In this document: positions 13,628 through 16,418 of the stretch, piece after piece
Layout: each line of letters opens with the position of its first letter
Position numbering within the stretch: the first letter of the stretch is position 1
Assembly (NCBI GenBank): GCA_002404015.1
Contig: DHIW01000021.1
Location: 7,761 to 24,178, forward strand
Direction: 5' to 3'
From: Chloroflexi bacterium UBA4736
GTDB taxonomy: Bacteria > Chloroflexota > Dormibacteria > Dormibacterales > Dormibacteraceae
Length of the DNA stretch: 16,418 nucleotides
Made by a program: the position numbers and the translations under genes
Notes under the pieces: generated by a model
Databases searched by the model: none
Seen by the model: the letters and a program-made list of their open reading frames with translations, nothing else
What the model was told of the DNA's origin: nothing

Positions 13628-14689
13628 ATGGCTCGCCTGATCGCGGTGGACGCCAACCCCGCCAGCCGCCTGGTGCAGACCGGGACCGAACGCTACGCGC
13701 TGGAGCTGTGCCGGCGGCTGCCCGCCCAGGCCCCTGACCTGGACTGGATCTTTTACGCCTCCCAGCCGGTCGTGGAGCCGGGAGTGGACGCGCTTGTGCT
13801 CCCGATGCGCAGGCTCTGGTCGCAGCTGAGGCTGCCGGCCAGGCTCTGGCGGGCGCGCCCGGACCTCCTGTTCGCGCCCTCCCACGTCGTCCCCTTCCTG
13901 GCTCCCGGCAGGGCATTGACCGTCGTCCACGACCTCGCCTTCGAGCACTTCCCCGACGCTTACGACAAGGCCCAGCTGGCCTACCTGCGGCTGACCACGC
14001 GGTGGGCCGTGCGCCGCTGCCCCGAGCTGATCGCGGTCTCCCAGGCCACCGCCGACGACCTGGTCGCGCGGTATGGCGTCGAGCGATCGCGGGTGGCGGT
14101 GGTGCATCCAGGCGGCGGCGAAGCCCCGCAGATCCGGCTGCGGCCGGTCGAGGCCGCCGAGCGCCGGCGCCGGCTGGGCGTCCAGGTCCCCTACGCGCTG
14201 CACGTGGGTCGCGTCGAGCCGCGCAAGAACCAGGCGGCCGCTCTCGCCGCCGTGGAACAGGTGCCAGGGCTGCGCCTGGTCTCGGCGGGGCCGGTCGTCG
14301 ACGAGGCGATCGCCGGCCGGCTGCGTGCCTCTGGCCGCTGTCTCGTGCTGGGCAGGGTGGACGGCCCTGACCTGGAGGCCCTCTACCAGGGTGCCGCGGC
14401 GCTGGTCTTCCCGAGCCTCTACGAGGGCTTCGGTTTCCCCGTCCTGGAGGCGCTCCGGCGAGGTGTGCCCGTGGTCACCGTGCGCGCCTCGTCGCTGCCC
14501 GAGGTCGGCGGCAAGGCGGCCCTGTACGCGGCCGGCCCGGACGACGTCGACGGCCTGGCCGCCGGTTTGCGGCAGGCGCTCGAGGAGCCGGACTTCGGCC
14601 GCCGGGGGCCCGCCCAGGCCAGGCGCTTCACGTGGGAGCGCTGCGCGGCGGGCGTGGTCGAGGTCATGCGCCGGCTGCTCGCTCGATGA
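13628..14689 (+). CDS. Family-4 (GT-B) glycosyltransferase
   Basis: The 353-residue protein has both GT-B lobes. N-terminal features are TGTERYALELCRRL at 18-31 (acceptor-side loop) and VVHDLAFEHFPD at 99-110. C-terminal features are HVGRVEPRKNQ at 192-202, with R199/K200 for the donor diphosphate, and PSLYEGFGFPVLEAL at 262-276 with the EX7E pair E266/E274. It is a normal-length retaining GT4 of the type common in surface polysaccharide clusters; mannosyl or rhamnosyl transfer is typical, but the sugar is not readable. ATG 13628 has no ribosome site. The gene ends tail-to-tail with another GT4 on the opposite strand (26-base overlap). It is oriented away from the deacetylase, with a 220-base shared upstream region. 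Confidence 0.9.
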   Translation: MARLIAVDANPASRLVQTGTERYALELCRRLPAQAPDLDWIFYASQPVVEPGVDALVLPMRRLWSQLRLPARLWRARPDLLFAPSHVVPFLAPGRALTVVHDLAFEHFPDAYDKAQLAYLRLTTRWAVRRCPELIAVSQATADDLVARYGVERSRVAVVHPGGGEAPQIRLRPVEAAERRRRLGVQVPYALHVGRVEPRKNQAAALAAVEQVPGLRLVSAGPVVDEAIAGRLRASGRCLVLGRVDGPDLEALYQGAAALVFPSLYEGFGFPVLEALRRGVPVVTVRASSLPEVGGKAALYAAGPDDVDGLAAGLRQALEEPDFGRRGPAQARRFTWERCAAGVVEVMRRLLAR

Positions 14690-15785
14690 CCTTCCAGGTC
14701 TTTTCGGCGCTGCTGTCCCAGCTGAACTCGGCTGCGCGCAGGATCCCCTTGCGGCGCAGGTCGGCGGCGAAGTCGAGGTCGCTCAGCACGCGCTCCAGCC
14801 CCACCCGCCAGGCGTCGACGTCGCCCGGGTCCACCAGCAGGGCGGCGTCGCCCACGACCTCGGGCAGCGAGGAGGTGTCGGAGCAGACCACCGGCGTGCC
14901 GCACGCCATGGCCTCGAGGGGGGTCAGCCCGAAACCCTCGTACCAAGCCGGGTGGGCCAGGCAGGTGGCCAGGCTGTAGAGCGCGGGCAGGTCGGCGGGC
15001 GGCACCCCGCCCAGCAGGCGGACCCGGTCGCCGAGCCGCTGCAGGCGCGTCTCGACCTCCTCGAAGCGCCAGCCCCAGCCGCCCGCAATCACCAGCGGCG
15101 GCCGGTCCGACATCTGGACCCAGGCCTCGAGCAGGGTGAGCAGGTTCTTCCGGGGCTCGATCGTGCCGACGAAGAGGATGAAGCGCTCGGGCAGCTGGTA
15201 GCGCTGGCGCACCTCCTGCGCCTGCTCGCGCTCGAGCGGCCGGAAGGCGGCGTTGACCCCTGAGTGGACGACCTCGATCCGCCGGGGGTCGATGCCGAAC
15301 CGGTCTGACAGGTCCTCCGCCGTGTTGGCTGATACGGCGATCAGGGCGGCCGCCCGCTCCAGCGAGCGAGGAACGATGAAGCGAGTGCTCAGGGCCTGGC
15401 CGCCGGGGAACCAGCGCGGCTCGATGTAGATAGCGAGGTCGTGGACGGTCAGGACGGAGGGCAGGTCGACCGAGCCCAGTGGCAGCTGCCCGGCGGGCCC
15501 GAAGTACACATCCGCCTTGAGCCTGTTGACCCGAGACGGGAACTGGAGGTGGCGGCCCACAAAGCGGGCTGCCGGCAGCGGGCGGGTCGCGATCGCGCGA
15601 TGCCCGATCGTGACGCCGGCGGGCACGTAGACGGTGAACCGGTTGTGGGGCCGGGCGACCGCCATCGCGTGCAGGATCTGGTCGGTGTAGGTGCCTACGC
15701 CGGCCCAGGGCCGGGCCAATCCGGATCCGTCCACGACCACGTGGAGGCCGTGCGGGGCCGCGGGTCTCGACGCCGGCTCGCTCAC
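14664..15785 (-). CDS. Family-4 (GT-B) glycosyltransferase, coupled to mreB
   Basis: The 373-residue GT4 enzyme has GVGTYTDQILHAM at 29-41, TVHDLAIYIEPRWFPG at 113-128, FVGTIEPRKNLLTLLEAW at 205-222 (R212/K213) and HPAWYEGFGLTPLEAMACG at 278-296 with the EX7E pair E283/E291. All expected GT-B landmarks are present and the length is normal. It resembles mannosyltransferases that build surface glycans; the donor is inferred only by family. The start is GTG and its bases overlap the mreB stop (GTGA), so it is probably translated from the mreB message. This ties a polysaccharide enzyme to the cell-elongation gene. It converges with the other GT4 gene and overlaps its end by 26 bases. Confidence 0.92.
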   Translation of the reverse strand: MSEPASRPAAPHGLHVVVDGSGLARPWAGVGTYTDQILHAMAVARPHNRFTVYVPAGVTIGHRAIATRPLPAARFVGRHLQFPSRVNRLKADVYFGPAGQLPLGSVDLPSVLTVHDLAIYIEPRWFPGGQALSTRFIVPRSLERAAALIAVSANTAEDLSDRFGIDPRRIEVVHSGVNAAFRPLEREQAQEVRQRYQLPERFILFVGTIEPRKNLLTLLEAWVQMSDRPPLVIAGGWGWRFEEVETRLQRLGDRVRLLGGVPPADLPALYSLATCLAHPAWYEGFGLTPLEAMACGTPVVCSDTSSLPEVVGDAALLVDPGDVDAWRVGLERVLSDLDFAADLRRKGILRAAEFSWDSSAEKTWKVIERAAGA

Positions 15786-16418
15786 CTGAGGTAGAGCTGG
15801 TTGCGCTTCAGGACCTCGAAATGTTCGAGCGCGAGCCCGGTGCCTCGGACGACGCAGGTCTGGGGTTCGTCGGCCACGATGGCAGGGATCCCGGTGTGCA
15901 TGGACACGAAGCGGTCGAGTCCGCGGAGTTGGGCGGCGCCGCCGGAGAGCACGATCCCGCGCTCAAAGATATCGGCCGCCAGCTCGGGCGGGGTCTGCTC
16001 GAGCACGTTGCGGATGCCGGCCACGATCGCTGTCAGGGGCTCCTGGATGGTCTCGGTGATCTCGTTCGAGTTCACGCCTACGTTCTTCGGCAGCCCGGAA
16101 ACGAGGTCGCGACCCTTCACCTCGATCCGCAGCGGCTCCTTCATCTGGACGGCCGAGCCCACCTCGATCTTGATCTCCTCGGCCGTCCGTTCCCCGATCA
16201 GCAAGCTGTGGCGGCGCTTCAGGAAAGCGGCGATCGCCTCGTCGACCCGGTTTCCGCCGACCCGCACCGAGTGGGCGACGACCATCCCGGAAAGGGAGAT
16301 CACGGCGATCTCGGTCGTGCCGCCGCCGATGTCGCAGACCGCGTTGCCGCGCGGTTCGTTGATGGGCAGGCCGGCGCCGATCGCGGCCGCCAGTGGCTCC
16401 TCGATCAGGTAGGCGCGG
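15782..16418 (-). CDS. mreB: Rod shape-determining protein MreB, N-terminal part beyond window edge
   Basis: Only the C-terminal 211 residues or so are present; the frame stays open to the right edge. The visible part begins RAYLIEEPLAAAIGAGLPI and contains the actin-fold phosphate-2 loop VCDIGGGTTEIAVIS. It continues with HSVRVGGNRVDEAI, LLIGERTAEEIKIEVGSA, GRDLVSGLPKNV, TPPELAADIFERGIVLSGGAAQLRGLD and GTGLALEHFEVL near the end. These are diagnostic of MreB/Mbl, the membrane-associated actin homologue that directs lateral wall synthesis in rod-shaped cells. Full MreB is about 335-350 residues, so roughly 60 percent is seen. mreC, mreD or rodA would be expected nearby, but the downstream gene is instead a GT4, coupled through a 4-base GTGA overlap. 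Confidence 0.96.
   Translation of the reverse strand, partial: RAYLIEEPLAAAIGAGLPINEPRGNAVCDIGGGTTEIAVISLSGMVVAHSVRVGGNRVDEAIAAFLKRRHSLLIGERTAEEIKIEVGSAVQMKEPLRIEVKGRDLVSGLPKNVGVNSNEITETIQEPLTAIVAGIRNVLEQTPPELAADIFERGIVLSGGAAQLRGLDRFVSMHTGIPAIVADEPQTCVVRGTGLALEHFEVLKRNQLYLR

Noticed and set aside
12503..14203. 566-aa minus-strand open frame
   Set aside because: It crosses the deacetylase in another frame, the intergenic gap and a plus-strand GT4. Its residues are Arg/Pro/Gly-rich with no family signal, so it is a GC-rich shadow.
1..16418. CRISPR arrays, tRNA/rRNA genes, insertion sequences, phage or toxin-antitoxin genes
   Set aside because: No regularly spaced repeats, RNA-gene signatures, transposase or integrase motifs were seen on either strand; the window reads as chromosomal pilus and envelope genes.

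Overview
This is a GC-rich bacterial window with compact genes, many GTG starts, one TTG start and several 4-10 base overlaps. It has no rRNA, tRNA, CRISPR array or insertion sequence that I can see. Gene content and style suggest a high-GC Terrabacteria lineage such as Chloroflexota, Candidatus Dormibacterota or Actinomycetota. The pointers are short Flp pilins with a GQGxVEYALIL core, a CpaE with an N-terminal receiver domain, a DegS-like soluble kinase, and mreB beside family-4 glycosyltransferases. This assignment is inference from gene style, not a phylogeny.

Left block (1-5431, all on the minus strand): a Tad/Flp pilus locus. In transcription order it holds a soluble DegS-type histidine kinase, a first Flp pilin with a perfect ribosome site and its own intrinsic terminator, and a second Flp pilin. 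These are followed by cpaB, cpaE and cpaF, the last cut by the window edge. cpaB, cpaE and cpaF are closely spaced and probably co-transcribed from a promoter with a TATAAT box near 3551. The TadB/TadC platform genes, the prepilin peptidase and any LuxR-type response regulator are not in view. The kinase has Ala where its family has Asp beside the phospho-acceptor His. CpaE keeps a full set of receiver phosphorylation residues.

Middle block (5545-11509): a membrane glycosylation module. On the plus strand lie an ICMT/PEMT-like membrane methyltransferase and a GT-C-like polytopic protein. Converging on them from the minus strand is a tightly coupled four-gene operon: a WecG/TagA/CpsF transferase, an Alg5-like polyprenyl-phosphate glucosyltransferase-type GT2, a Dpm1-like polyprenyl-phosphate mannose synthase-type GT2, and a second GT-C-like membrane protein. 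The likely logic is that cytosolic GT2 enzymes charge polyprenyl phosphate with single sugars and the GT-C proteins use those lipid donors on the outer face of the membrane.

Right block (11520-16418): three GT-B family-4 glycosyltransferases alternate in strand with a membrane-anchored polysaccharide deacetylase, in two tail-to-tail overlapping pairs. The last glycosyltransferase is translationally coupled to mreB, whose N-terminal part lies beyond the right edge. This block looks like surface polysaccharide assembly and modification, placed next to the cell-shape gene.

No wholly new system is proven here. The best leads are the altered-H-box kinase next to a CpaE with an intact receiver, the RNA hairpins in the pilus operon, a compact GT4 lacking its donor-phosphate motif, and a ten-base divergent start region carrying a perfect 12-bp palindrome.
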